Shown in pieces: positions 40,301 to 52,343 of a stretch of DNA of 64,000 nt. The translations under genes were made by a program, and so were the position numbers. The stretch is from Malurus cyaneus samueli. Its lineage: Eukaryota; Chordata; Aves; Passeriformes; Maluridae. Position 1 is the first letter of the stretch. Every line of letters starts with the position of its first letter. The notes under the pieces are model-generated. The model had not been told where the DNA came from and searched no databases. It worked only from the letters and a program-made list of their open reading frames with translations. Location: the NCBI GenBank assembly GCA_009741485.1, contig CM019238.1, positions 8,847,477 through 8,911,476 on the forward strand. Direction: 5' to 3'.

Positions 40301-41110
40301 TATTAGGCTTGCTGTGTAAACTGTAATCTCTCCCGCTTTGTTCAGAGTTTTAGAATAGTGATTGCACTATCCCCTGTGAGTTCCCACTGATAGAAGTTAC
40401 AACTCGTGGTATTGACTGAACCCACCACTTTTAAGTAATGGCAGGAATTACACATTCTCCTGAAAATATCACCTTAAAGCTGGCTGGGAGCTGTCAATCT
40501 TCGCTCTGCCCTTTGAATGCTGCGTGATGTTAATTGTACCAGCAGCTGCTTGATCTGCTAAACAAACCACTGGAAGCCTGAGCTGGTTGTTTAGGCTGTT
40601 CTCTCTGATTCCATCAGAACTGGAGTGCTGCTTTTCTTCTCCCTTCACATTCTGCCCTTGACCTCTCTGACTCAGCCACCAAGGGACCTGTCTTGTGTTG
40701 GCACAGACTGCAGTGATTTAAGAGAGTCCTGTCTCAGCTGGATGGTGTGAGAATCTGACAGATGTACCACCTGCAATGAAGGAGAGGGAGGGGAGTCAGT
40801 AGAACAGTTTCATTGCAAATTTTTCATTTTAATTGACATAAATGTGAGCATTTCACATAAGTGCAATGTTTTTTACATAAATACTGCACATAGAGCACAT
40901 TAGTATTTAACAGCTATATGAAGAAGTAGCATAGAACAAAGCTGTAATTCAGGCAGTTGAGGAGAATAAAAGTGCCTCAGGAACTGTTGCTCTTCATTCC
41001 CCTCTGGCAGTGTTTATTTTATATGAACACACATTGGCATGTTTATATTGTCAGGTGCTTCTGCATGATAACATTTAAACCTTGCATCACACCCACACTC
41101 CACAGCCCTA

Positions 41111-41134
41111 TAACCTGAAACTCGTTTCAGGTTA
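41111..41134. repeat. Perfect inverted repeat, 11-bp arms, 2-base centre
   Basis: The arms are TAACCTGAAAC and GTTTCAGGTTA around TC. They are perfect complements and stop abruptly outside. The site could form a small cruciform or bind a dimeric factor. The core resembles the hairpin near 63.58 kb. Confidence 0.9.
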
Positions 41135-42446
41135 CAAACTGCGACAGAGAGAGGGACATTTTATAGTGCAATGTTTATGATCAAAATTATTCTACTTCAG
41201 CTATCAGGCTCCCAAGTTAAAACACTGAGTGATGGAGTTAATTAAGGAGGAGTAGTGCTGTTGTAGCTCTAATGCTCTGCAAATATAAGTGCCTCTAAAG
41301 TGAGGCAAAGTTTGTCAGGAAAGGTAATGCCTTTCATTGTACCAGCTGATACAGCTGCAGGGAAAAAAAGAGCTAGTTTTGAGCCAGAAGCCCTTCTTTT
41401 AGTTGGAATATATTAACATTTCTGTCATCAGAAAAAGCAGAAACACTCCCCTATGCACACCTTAAAAAAAGAGTATATCAGTCTTATTTGAAGAATTGTG
41501 CAAAATCAAACTGACAAGTTAAGTATACAGTATAAAGACAACAGATGCAAGAATTTTTTGAATACCCAAAGACAGAATATTATTAAGTGCATCCTATCCA
41601 GAAAGTTGGAAAAGGTGGGCATGTGATAGTTCCCTGGAGATAAATCACTGCCTGTCCTTTTCTAATGAGTTCTAACATCCATTCTTTTGCCTGATAAAAT
41701 TCTCCCACATCTTCCTGCAGCTGAGTCAAGAAATAGTTGTCTGCAGAGACCCTTTCAAGACACTTCAAATTTATTTTCCAAAATGCTGACATATTTAATA
41801 TTTTTTTCACTTTTGTCATGCCACTAATGGAAGTTTTACCAGAAAGGGAGCCCAGCAGTGTTACCATCCTGATGTGCAGTGATAATGGGAAATTACTGGC
41901 AAATGTAGAATTCTTGAGGATGAAAATTCCTTATGCTTGCTGTTGCTAAGAGTCCTAAGGCATTAATACTTGATATCATATGCAGGAAATAAAGTCCACT
42001 TGGACTGTTTAACTTACGAAGAGCTTCTAGTAGACAAGTAATGCAGTATTTGTTTGTTAGAAATTAATCAAAACTGTTAATTAAAATATGGGAAAATCTC
42101 AGGCTCATGTTAGTCTAACTAAATAAATAGGGACTCCAGAAGGAATTTTAGCCAAGTTTAGTGCTATATCACAAGGGATTGTATTAAGCAGAATTAAAGA
42201 AGCATAAAACAATCACTTCAGTAAAAGGAAGAGTATTTTAAAGAGAAATCTGCTGATGATGGTCGCATCGTTCCTTTTCCTCTGGTGTTCACTGAGTAAT
42301 TACATTTTTGTAAATTTTCCTAGCATGAGGTCCAATACGAGCGTTTACAAAATATAGTTATTTAGTTTTTATAGGGTAAGTTTATCTTTAAATGTAAAAA
42401 CATTGAAAAGAACATGAAAAGGAAGTGCTGCCATCATAAGCAACCT

Positions 42447-42632
42447 GGGGCCCTGGCACAGGTTCTCCAGAGAAGCTGTGGCTGCCCCATCCCTGGCAGT
42501 GTCCAAGGCCAGGGTGGATGGGGCTCTGAGCACCCTGGGACAGTGGAAGATGTCCCTGCTCAAAGAGGGGACTTGAAACCAGATGATCATTAAGGTCCCT
42601 TCCAACCCAAACCATTCTGTAATTCTAAGCAT
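42447..42632 (+). mobile_element. CR1 LINE 3' end, plus orientation, 5'-truncated
   Basis: The copy runs through GGTTCTCCAGAGAAGCTGTGG, split here as GGTTCTCCAGAG and AAGCTGTGG, then CTGCCCCATCCCTGGCAGTG, then AAGGTCCCTTCCAACCC and AAACCATTCTGTAATTCTA. This is the CR1 3' untranslated end with its terminal 8-base-repeat-like tail. It is 5'-truncated, as usual for CR1, and in the TENM1 sense direction. Confidence 0.93.
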
Positions 42633-42794
42633 GCTTAGGAAATAATCGCAGAGTGGTTTGTAATTGAGCAGTAGAATACCCACAGAACTTTTAAATAAAC
42701 TAAATTAAACTGCCTGAACATATGTTGCTATTTTGTTCATTAAATAATGGATTGCCAGCTAATTCACACTCTACTGAGACACATCCAGTAAATG

Positions 42795-42807
42795 AAAAAA
42801 AAAAAAA
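42795..42807. repeat. A13 run
   Basis: Thirteen consecutive A, about 160 bases after the CR1 3' end and not part of it. Confidence 0.88.
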
Positions 42808-45638
42808 TCTGAACCTACAAAGAAACAGTAAATTCAGGAAGTGAAAAAAATTAAAATATTTCAAAAGCGCTACAGGTTAGATGCAAACCTTTTATGGTTC
42901 ATTACGTTTTAGTATATTCTCTCTGATATTCTTCATCTAATAACAATACAGGCAATTGTAGCCTAGTAAATGGTAAAACAGTTCAATTACCCCATCTTTT
43001 ATATGGATTCAAAAAGTATAGTAATATATTTCAAATCTGTTAGGAAAGTAGTTCTGGCAAGCCTTGGCTAATTTTCAAAACCAACTTTAAATTACATGCT
43101 AACTAGTTGATTAAGCCGTTTATTTCATTTTTGCCAGTCTTTAAAGCAATTTGGCTCCATGTTTATGATTACAAAGGCATTTTACCCTGACTCTTAAGGA
43201 AAATGTGTTTATGCTAATGCTCCTCTTGTCCATCAAATTAGCACTTATTGTGTTATCCTTGCTATTGGAGAATGAAAGCAAAACCCCTAAAAATAAAAAA
43301 AAAAGGTAGAAGTTTGAGTAGAGTTTGTGCAATGGGTGGGGAGTGTATCAATTGGAGTAAAAAAAATCACAGGAATTTTGTCTGGATCTTTTCAGGAAAC
43401 AGTTCTAGATGTGCTCTGCTGAAAGGAGAGGACTACTTTTAAAAAATTACTTCTCAGGGGAAAGAATTTAGAAATTTTCTGAAGAGTCTCTTTTGTCTGT
43501 AAAAAAAAATGAGCTCAATGCAGATGAGAAGGCCACTGATGAAGGCCAGGAGAATCACTTCTGGCTCAGTTACTCCTCAGGTGGGAATCTAATTTAAAGC
43601 AAATTATTGCAAGTGTAAAGTTTGAGCTGAAATAATGTTTTAGAGGTACATTTTTAGATTAGTGGAAATTTCTATCACATCAGTGAACACAATGAAAACA
43701 AGTAGCACTCTATTTGCATATCATACATAAATATTTTTATGTACAAGAATTAAAAAATCTGAACATTATTATCAACCATTAAAAATAAATGCAGCAATTG
43801 TTATGGTTAGCATTAGGTAAAACAGTTCCCACATCAGTCTGATACATTTTGGAAGCTTGTTGGCTTTAGACAAATTATCTTGCATAATATCCCTTTTTAG
43901 GTATTTAAATGATTTTGCAGTAAGTTATTTTTCATAGTCTGCTGTTTATTTAGAGTCCTGAAGAATCCTAAGTGTGCATATTTAGCTTTAATGCTGCTTT
44001 ATATCCCAAGCAACATTTTTTGTGTTACAAAAATAAAGTTAATGAGATATAGACTTAGTTTCAAGCAAAATAAAAACAACTTTGCCAAAGTAGAAAGTCT
44101 GTAAAAACTAATTGGAAACTCAGGCTGATTTTCAGCATAATGAGTTTGCAGTGCTTCACTGAAATGAGGGTCTGATGAAGAAGACTTTTTAAATCACCAA
44201 AATAATCAGGCTCCAGTGAGAGGTTTTCTGTGATGTCAGTAGCTGGATGAAAGGGTGACAAGTGTGATAATTAAAAAGGAATCCCCCCAGGAAATCTGAT
44301 GTGTTGATGTATTGTGATAAATTGCACTGGGAGATACAAGGTACCCTGGCAGCAGAGAGACTTCATGGTTCACAAAGCAGAACCGGTCTATTGCATGGAA
44401 CAGACTAAACTCTGTCAGATAATTGTGTGCCATCCACAGGATGGGGACAGGACAGATGAAGGGGGAAGGAGGGAACTAAAAGGTGTGTTGCCATATGGAT
44501 TATAGGGTTTTTTTCCCAAATACCTAGAAAAGCAGTCACCTTGGCTGCTCAGCATTTACTGCATTACAGCTCTTCATACTCTTGTAGAGTCTTAGCTGAG
44601 CGTCCTGGCAAAAAACAGCATTTTCCTAACAGGACAGTGGCACAACCACTGAAGTGGATTGTCATGCAAATTATAGGTTGTATACTAATCCTGCAAATTT
44701 TCTGTGGAGTGGATTTAAGATTGATACCTTAAGTAAGGGAATGTCATTGATCAAATACATGTGGATGCTGGACATCAAATACTGTGTGCGAAATTTGGGT
44801 AGCTTTCACTTCTAAAATAGCAGGATACAGGATTTACTGAGATTAATTATTACTTGAAAGTGCCTTAGCAGATTACTTTGGAGCACTGGACTGTTGACTC
44901 CAGTGATTTAATTTACTGTGGTCTCTAATTTTCTAATATGCTTAGAAATGCTTCTCTGGTATATGCAAACGAATATTACAGCGTAAACCTTAGTGCAGCT
45001 GTAAGAATGCTGCCTTGATAAAAGATCAATGAAATTAAAAGGATTAAGACTGGGCCAAATCCATGACAGCTTTGCTTACCACAGCAATGAAAAGCTTATG
45101 TAGAGCACTAAACAAGTTTGTTTCTCCTGCTGGGGAAAATCGGGACAATCACAGAAAAAAAGTGGGTTTTGTCTACAAGCACTTCAATCATCTTTCACCT
45201 TCAAGACCCATCATGTAATAATGTAAATAAAGGATGTGTTGTGAATGGATGGCAATAGTTCCTTGCAGGGAATTTTTGCAGGTTCATCAGAGCTTTGCTC
45301 CAGCTGGATTTGTGCAAATTTAACTGGACCTTTGTTAAGGTAAAACAGAGAGTGAGGGTGACTACAGATCTTGGATAAAGCTGCATTAGATACTGAGGTG
45401 AAGTGGCTGGAGGAGTTTCAGGTTGACAAATACACAGGCCACTCAATCTGGCAGCAATTTTTACCACTATCTTCTTTACAAAGCGTTTGCTATTATCCAT
45501 TGCTGTGTATCTGGCAGTATTGAGAGTCTTGGGGGACTCTTGTGGGGAAGTAGAGAAAACAAGATTTTATTGTCCCTTCAAAGTACCATTGCTCCATTTT
45601 TGTCTGTTCATTGTCCTTTGCAAGAGGGTTGAAGCTCA

Positions 45639-45657
45639 GTGGCTCAGGCTGAGCCAC
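45639..45657. repeat. Perfect inverted repeat, 9-bp arms, 1-base centre
   Basis: GTGGCTCAG and CTGAGCCAC flank a single G. A further CTGAGCC copy follows at once (about 45658-45665), so the motif is partly repeated. Confidence 0.85.
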
Positions 45658-46210
45658 CCTGAGCCATGTGGCAGCATTTGTTAGCACAAGACAAGACCTT
45701 GTGCAGGTACAGCATCCCTTTGGGATGCTGGGGGGCAGCCGGGGATCCCATAGGACAGTGGCAGCACAGGGAGCAGGGCCTTGGGTGCCCACCATACACG
45801 CCTTTGTCTCCTTTTCAGATTGGTCCAGTGGCTGTGAGCTCCCTGCCAGCTCATCTGCTTTTAACTGCATAAAACCTTTTCTCTGGGTGTCTGGATCATT
45901 ACTGCTTCAGAGACCCATTCTCAGCTCTCGTTTAACAAAGCAGTAGCAGACTCCAGAAATGTGTTAACAGTGGTTTATGAAAGATGTTTGTTTGGTGCTA
46001 GTAGTTATTCAGTCATTTTCTTTCTCAAGTAGAAGAGCAAGAGTAGTTTTTGTACTGTCTGTTTCTTTCACAGATGTTTTAAATGAGAATTATACCTTGT
46101 GAAATCAGTTGGTGTCTGTGCTGCAATTCAGTGTCAATTTATCTGTTCCCTACCTTCATCCTCAGAAAATCCTGACAAATTAAGTGAATGTTATTTCATC
46201 TTCTTTTTTG

Positions 46211-46230
46211 GTTTTTGTTTGTTTGTTTTG
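46211..46230. repeat. GTTT low-complexity tract
   Basis: GTTTTTGTTTGTTTGTTTTG. Confidence 0.8.
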
Positions 46231-46385
46231 CTGTTGTTGACTTACAGTGCTGTAAGGTGTGGCTGTATCTGATAGTCTCTGTTCCAATAGACTGTTACAT
46301 TTTAAATTATATCAGATATTGCAGCAACATTTTACAGGAAACAGGGTTAACAAGATAAACCACAATGCTTTATTCTAAACAATAA

Positions 46386-46665
46386 TTGAATCGCAGAATG
46401 GTTGGGTTGGAAGGGACCTTAATGAGTCTCTGTTTTGAACCCTGCTGCATGGACAGGGACACTTTCCACTATCTCAGGTTGCTCCAAGCCCTGTCCTTGA
46501 AATCTTCCAGGGATGTGGCAGCCACAGCTTCCCTGGGCAACCTGTGCCAGGGCCTCGCCACCCTCACAATAAAAATTTGCTTATTTAAACATAAAGATAT
46601 CTCATGTAAATCCGTTCTCCTTCAGTTCAAGACTTCAGTCTCCTCTTTCCTGTTCTAATTACGAT
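46386..46665 (-). mobile_element. CR1 LINE 3' end, minus orientation
   Basis: The + strand reads CGCAGAATGGTTGGGTTGGA, then AGGGACCTTAATGAG, then CAGGGATGTGGCAGCCACAG, then GGGCAACCTGTGCCAGGGCC and TCGCCACCCTCACAATAAA. This is the reverse complement of the CR1 3' end. The copy is diverged but continuous to roughly 46665. It lies antisense to TENM1, and its edge is about 100 bases from exon A. Confidence 0.92.
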
Positions 46666-46750
46666 GAACATAAATGAACCGCTTACTGCAAAGCAACATT
46701 TCCGTACCATCTTGATCTTCGTAAGCTAAGGATCCTCTGTGTTTCTGTGC

Positions 46751-46769
46751 CTTTTCCATGTTGTTTCAG
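46751..46769 (+). promoter_or_regulatory. TENM1: Splice acceptor of exon A
   Basis: A pyrimidine-rich tract ends in TTGTTTCAG directly before the first coding base of exon A. It fixes the phase-1 entry into the Asp codon. It lies about 80-100 bases downstream of a CR1 fragment, so the branch point must fall in the short gap or in the repeat edge. Confidence 0.88.
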
Positions 46770-47010
46770 ACATGCCTGGTAGCCCCCATAACCAGTTCAC
46801 CTTCCGGCCGCTGCCGCCGCCGCCCCCTCCGCCGCACGCGTGCACCTGCGCCCGCAAACCGCTGCCGTCGGCCGACTCTCTGCAGAGGAGATCCATGACC
46901 ACCCGCAGCCAGCCCAGCCCCGCCGCCCCCACACCTCCCACCAGCACCCAGGACTCGGTGCATCTGCACAACAGCTGGGTCCTGAACAGCAACATCCCGC
47001 TGGAGACCAG
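46770..47010 (+). CDS. TENM1: Teneurin-1 internal exon A (cytoplasmic domain, proline-rich)
   Basis: The frame reads MPGSPHNQFTFRPL, then seven more prolines, HACTC, then SLQRRSMTTRSQPSPAA and ends SWVLNSNIPLETR, which I recognise as the teneurin-1 intracellular domain. Teneurins are large type II transmembrane cell-adhesion proteins of the developing nervous system. Their cytoplasmic domain can be released and act in the nucleus, and published work on chick teneurin-1 reports binding of CAP/ponsin through proline-rich sequence and of MBD1. The proline run lies at 46808-46834. The exon is 241 bases. It begins with the last two bases of an Asp codon (G|AC) after a pyrimidine-rich acceptor ending TTGTTTCAG, and ends with AG of an Arg codon before GTACGG. 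The ATG at 46739 is intronic, so it is not the start; the true start lies upstream of the window. TENM2, TENM3 and TENM4 differ clearly in this segment, so the paralogue call is fairly firm but rests on recall. Confidence 0.92.
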
Positions 47011-47016
47011 GTACGG
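47011..47016 (+). promoter_or_regulatory. TENM1: Splice donor of exon A
   Basis: The sequence is AG|GTACGG. It has G at -1, GTA and G at +5, but C at +4, so it is good rather than perfect. The choice is confirmed because AG plus the first base of exon B restores Arg and the teneurin frame. Confidence 0.88.
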
Positions 47017-50000
47017 AGCGAGGCTGTGCACGGCGAGCTCAAACAGTGAGCAAAATGACACAGGGAGGGGGCCTGAGGATGGCATGGGCTGGGGATGGGC
47101 AGTTATGAGTCTGTCATTCAGGACGTGCCAGTGTGTTTTGATTTGGGGCCATCCCAAGTAGCCCTATTTGCTTGATTCATCTCAATCATTAATACTCAAA
47201 AAAGCCCTTTACGCAAAGTTTTGGAAGGCAGTGATTCCTTTAAGGTGTGTAGATTGCAGTGGTATCTTATGGTTGTGTGCAGTCAGGATTTGTGCTTGTG
47301 TATTTGTCTTGCCTTCCCACATTCTCCCAGGACCATTTTGTAACCAGCAAAGAGAATTTGGTTTAATCAGTGTTTGGCTCTTCTGGAGTCGCACAGAGTC
47401 AGGCACCTTTGGAGATCATTTAGTCAGGCCGTGGCTTTCCTGTGGATAAGAGAAGACCAGAAACAATACTAAAATAATCTTTTCCTCAATGCGTTTTTAA
47501 ATACTTTATTGTATATATACCTGAAGAATATAATTTGATAATCATTTGGTAATGGAGAAATGACACCAAGCCAGGTATTGAGCATGGTAAGGCTTATCTC
47601 TGGGAGCTAGGGAAGGGAGGTTCAAATTCAGGATCATTCACCATTTACACAAATAATCTTTTCTGAAAACCAATTGATAGCAAATACATTCTGTATTCAG
47701 GTAACTTACATTTCAGCGCCCAAAGCTCTGCACGATTTCCTCTAACTCTTTGGCTGTAATAAGCTTCTTTTTTCATTTGTTCCTGATAGGTATTAACTGA
47801 TTTGATGGGTTTCAACTGCAGCTGTGTTTGCTGCCTTGATTTTTAAAACAAGATCTTGATTTTCTTCAGTCTTCTTCCTCTTTGTTGTGAGCAGTGCACC
47901 AGGAGGTTTTTACTAGAGTTTCCTTTCGGTTTGGTCATTAAAGCAGGTAAAGTGCAAGGGTCTGTGGAAGTTGTGTTTGGTGAGACAGATAAATTTCTGA
48001 CATCCACCTGATTGGTTCCAGAAAATATACAGTACTGTGCACAGAAATGCTTGGAGTTTTTTAAACACATACGTCCAGGGCCAAGTTATGTAATTAATCA
48101 CGGAGATGTAAATTTTGTTCTTTTATAACAAGGCTAGTTTTCCTTTATTACAAAAATTAATCTTAATATACGTCTTTAAACATTTGACTGCTGCTCATCA
48201 GAAGTGTCAAGTTTTAGTTCTGCTATTAAGTGGGGATTGAAGAATAGGCCAATTCATTCTGAAATAAAACTTTCCTTATTTCTCTTAAGGACAAATCTCA
48301 AAAAGAATCGAGGAGGATGGAAGCTTTTCTGTAGAAGTGAACATGAGCAACACTTTAGCTCAGCTGGTCCTTCTGGAGCTAGAAGCTTCTCATTACACAG
48401 CTTTTATAAAGATAAATCTCTGTTGTTTCTAGTGTAACAAGTTAATATATCTGTCTATACTTTCTGCTGCAAGAAAGGTGATCCCTGGGTATTCCTTACC
48501 CATGAAGAACCTTTTGGTTCTCTTCACTTAAGAGTTAGGTAGATCTTTTTAAGCTTCTCTGCATCCCCATTCACTTTATTTCCTTCAGACGTCATTGGGG
48601 GAAACTATTTTGCAATTTATTTTTCTTTTGAGTTGAGTTTAATTTTTCTGGTTTCTTATTCTTTTTTGGACATTTGAAGCTTTTCGTTAAGGACAAATAC
48701 TGAAATATATAACTATCTCTCTAATCATATAAAGGGCTGTGCGGTGAACTAGTAATTCAGACTGGAAAACATCCTGTGGGCTCCACGTTAGTCATTCACA
48801 AAGTCTGGGAATTTTCCACATTCCGACCCTTCAGTGGTTGTTTCAGCTGATTTCATGCCCTCACTGGTCGCTCCCAGCAGTCTCTCATGAAGCTGGCTGA
48901 AAGGCTGGACAGTCCAGAAAGAATATCTGTGAGTGTTTGCCAGGATGTATCTGCAGTTTATGTGCAGACAAGTGCTGTGGGAGGGGAACGCTGTAATAAA
49001 AAACATTGGTGGTCACGGCTTCCCAGAAGTCACCGTACACAGCACAGCCTTAGAGAAAATGAGAGGCTTGCAGCTTGTTTTTTTCCTTTAATTTGGAATG
49101 ATTCTGCCAGAATTGAACAGGCACTTGGGCCTAATACCTGGATTCCCTTGCTTTCCTTCTCCATTTATGTTTAGCTGCCCATTAAATAATCCTACAAAGT
49201 AAAGGGAAACATTTCAATGATACATTTCTGTGCCAAATCTTTATTAATACCAAATCTAGCTAATATCTACATACCTAATATGCTTACGCAGATTATTTTT
49301 TGTTAAATTTGGAGCATTTGCAATCAAAAAGAAGACTTAGACAGTAATGTATTTGCTACTAGAACCAACTAGGCAAAAATCAGAATACACATGTTCAGCT
49401 TTTTTTCCTACTGTATCTCCGGTTGATCCATAAACAGAACATGTGTTTGATGTTTTATCTACTGCCATGAAATATTAGAGAATTTTCAGACAGGAAAAGT
49501 TTCCCTAGAACTAATCATGTGACTGTAAAACCTATTCACTCTGGACAGAAATTAAACAAGTTTTATCAGTCTGCTCATAATCATAATGCATCATATTTAT
49601 GTAAAAGAAAATTCTGTAGTCCTGAAAATGTTTGCAGTACTCAGATTAAACATGTCCTCCTACATAATTAGAATTTGAAACCCTAGATTAGATGGCACAG
49701 GGCTGCAGTAAAAACATATGCTGTGGTGTATGTGTTTGGAAGTTTTCTTGTACAGCAAAACCTGGTTATATTTTTGTAGAAAAGGGCAAATCAGAAGTTT
49801 TGTTTTGTGCTTTATCCAGAGGTGTTACAGGCACTAATCTGCAGAGCAGTGTTGTCAGGACCTAGCCTATTAATGCAACTGTTTAATGATGAGACTGAAT
49901 TGGAAAGATGAAATTACTCGTTCAAGTTCACACCAGCTTTTGTCAAAGCCAAAATTAGTCTGTCTGTGCGTTGCTGCCAAGGCCAGTTCTCTAACGCTGG

Positions 50001-51780
50001 CAGTTATTCTGATTATAAGCAACCCAAATGAAAATAAGAATTAAGAACAGCTTTAAAACTGCAGAGGACATGTCATGGAGCAGCTGCTGATGAAGGAATT
50101 GGAGGAGAGCTGTACCTGTACGAGGTGTGACAGCTCAAACTGCTGACTGATCTGCAGCCTTCAGACTGTAATGTGCCCATAGATGCAAATGCAGGCTCCA
50201 GCTGTGCATGCACACCCAGTTTGGGAAAAATAAAAATATCCATTAATAAAATGACTTGTGAACATGCAGTAATTTCATTGTCACATAGAGAAATAACTTT
50301 TAAGATTTACCAGAAAAAGAGCTCTCTCACACCACATAAAAGCATGAGAAACATTGATTCTCTTTTTTAGGATAATGTTACTGGGCTCTTATATAAATTG
50401 TGTTTTTCCCTCTCACCCAGAATAAAGTACTTGCAACCTATTGCCTATTCCCTTCCTTTCCACTAAAATAATTGTTTTTTCAGGTTTCATAGATACTTCG
50501 CTGTAATGCTTCAAATCTTGTGATTTACAGTGTAATACATTGTCATTATCTCTGACAGCCCCATCTGAACATAGCTTATTACTTTTTATGGAGTAAGTAT
50601 TAAACCCTGATAACATGAGGGAATGTTTTTCATTTTCTCCATGCCCTGCTAGTTGACTCAGTATTTGTTTCCATATCTTGCATTTTAGGTTTGTTTTCTT
50701 TTCTTGCTGTTTGCTATTTATTTTCCCACTTTAGTCAAATCCCCAAATAAGAAGTCAAATCTAGATGTTAAGTAGAGATTCTTGCCTGACATTTTTTTGT
50801 TATCCTCCTTATAGTCTGTTATGATTCCCTCAAAGATAAAACATTGGTCACACTTATTTTAAGTTGTGACTTAGATTATCAAAGCATTAGAATTTTTCAG
50901 TTTTCTGTCTAAATCTCAAAAGTTAGCTAATTTTGATTTTGTTTCAAAATGGGGTTTTTAGTCTTGTTTTGTGCAGGAAAATATTTAAGATATTTTCTTG
51001 TTCCTTCATTTTTAAAATCTAATTTCTTCCTAGTTCTTCGAGCCCATTTAGCAGTGCTGGCAGTAAGGTTAATGCTGTGCTGAATGGACTGAAATCTCCC
51101 TTCACTGCACTGGCAATGAGCCAGGTCCTGTGCAAAAAGACAGCTTAATTTAAGCAATCTTATCACCATGGTAATAGCTCCTCTAAGGGGACAGCGAGGT
51201 ACCAGACCATAAACCTGAGATTCAATTATAGTTAATTTATATAAAACTTTCAAGTGCTAGAATAATAAGAGGAGTATTTGGGGTTTCATGGCAGTTATTA
51301 TTTTCAGTTACAATGCAGCAATATTTCAGAGCCCTAAAGTTTTGGTTATGTCTCTAAACACTCTAAAACTTTGAGAGTTTTGGAGTTCAAGAATTGTATT
51401 TGGATCACGATACAGATGGAATTGTTTCTTTCTGTGTTCTGTAGTGGTTTAAGGTGTATAGGTATGATTAGCTGTATTTGTTTTTCCTGCAAATAGCTTG
51501 GCTATATTTCTGTTTGGTATAGGGGAAATCTTAACAAGAAAAAAAAATTAATCTGTATTATGGTTTAGGTTTGTTCTTTTTTTATAAACCCCATAATTAT
51601 TTGTGCTTTCAGGAAGTGCATTGATAACCTTTCAAATCACAGACATCTGTACATGATCCCTTTCTGGGTAAGCTGGAATAGTTCTAAAAGCAAAAATAAT
51701 TAAATAAAAATGCACACTCAGTTCAGTGTGAGTTCTCGGAAGGTTTGATTTTTCTCCTTGGTCTCTGCATTTGAGCATTT

Positions 51781-51798
51781 TGTGAATCTTGTGAATCT
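51781..51798. repeat. 9-bp tandem duplication
   Basis: TGTGAATCT occurs twice in immediate succession. Confidence 0.8.
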
Positions 51799-52297
51799 TG
51801 CCTCCAGTGCAGAGACACAGAAAGCATTTTTGTGCCTTGATTTTTTTTCCCAGTTCAATGTTTCCATAGCAAACAGAGCAGCTTTTACAGCTCCCAAGGC
51901 AGACAGGTGTTAATGATCATCAGCCACCAAACAGGGAGACAATTTCCACTTGAGCAATGCAATTCATTGGGAACTTGTCTGCGAATGGAGCCTACTCCTG
52001 AGTTAAATGACTGGATTTGGGGCTATTCCAAGAACAAATGCAGGGGAGGGCTTCCTTTATGATCTTTCCTTCAAATTATATTGGCCAGTATTTGCTATTA
52101 TGACATTTCTCTTGTATTTTCTCATTTCTACCTAATTAAACAATAAATCAAAATATATAGAGGCTGACCATATTAAAAACAGACACATGGCAAGGGTTTT
52201 AAATTCAGTCCAAGTCCCATGTGTTTTCACTGCACTGCAGAAAAGAATATTTCTAAAAATATTTCAGACTTCTGAATTCTAAAAGATAAATTGAAGA

Positions 52298-52343
52298 CTG
52301 TAAATATGACCATGAACTTAAAATAAAAGCTGTAAATATGACC
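52298..52343. repeat. 14-bp direct repeat, 32-base period
   Basis: CTGTAAATATGACC occurs at 52298-52311 and 52330-52343, followed in each case by a similar AT-rich stretch; an imperfect local duplication. Confidence 0.82.

Larger units (their letters stand above)
38241..42446 (+). other. Upstream TENM1 intron, no gene seen
   Basis: Non-coding apart from the candidate element near 40.1 kb and the perfect inverted repeat near 41.12 kb, listed separately. No exon or repeat family was recognised. Confidence 0.55.
42633..46384 (+). other. Upstream TENM1 intron, no gene seen
   Basis: AT-rich non-coding sequence with an A13 run near 42.8 kb. Opposed frames at 45493-45872 lie in a locally G+C-richer patch. 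No domain or repeat family was recognised. Confidence 0.55.

Noticed and set aside
46739..46769. ATG at 46739 as a translation start
   Set aside because: It lies inside the splice acceptor tract. The exon border at 46770 and the split Asp codon show that the protein continues from an upstream exon.
46726..47157. 143-codon minus-strand frame across exon A
   Set aside because: It is the antisense shadow of the G+C-rich coding exon; its Gly-rich run mirrors the poly-proline codons, and the + strand matches teneurin with correct splice sites.
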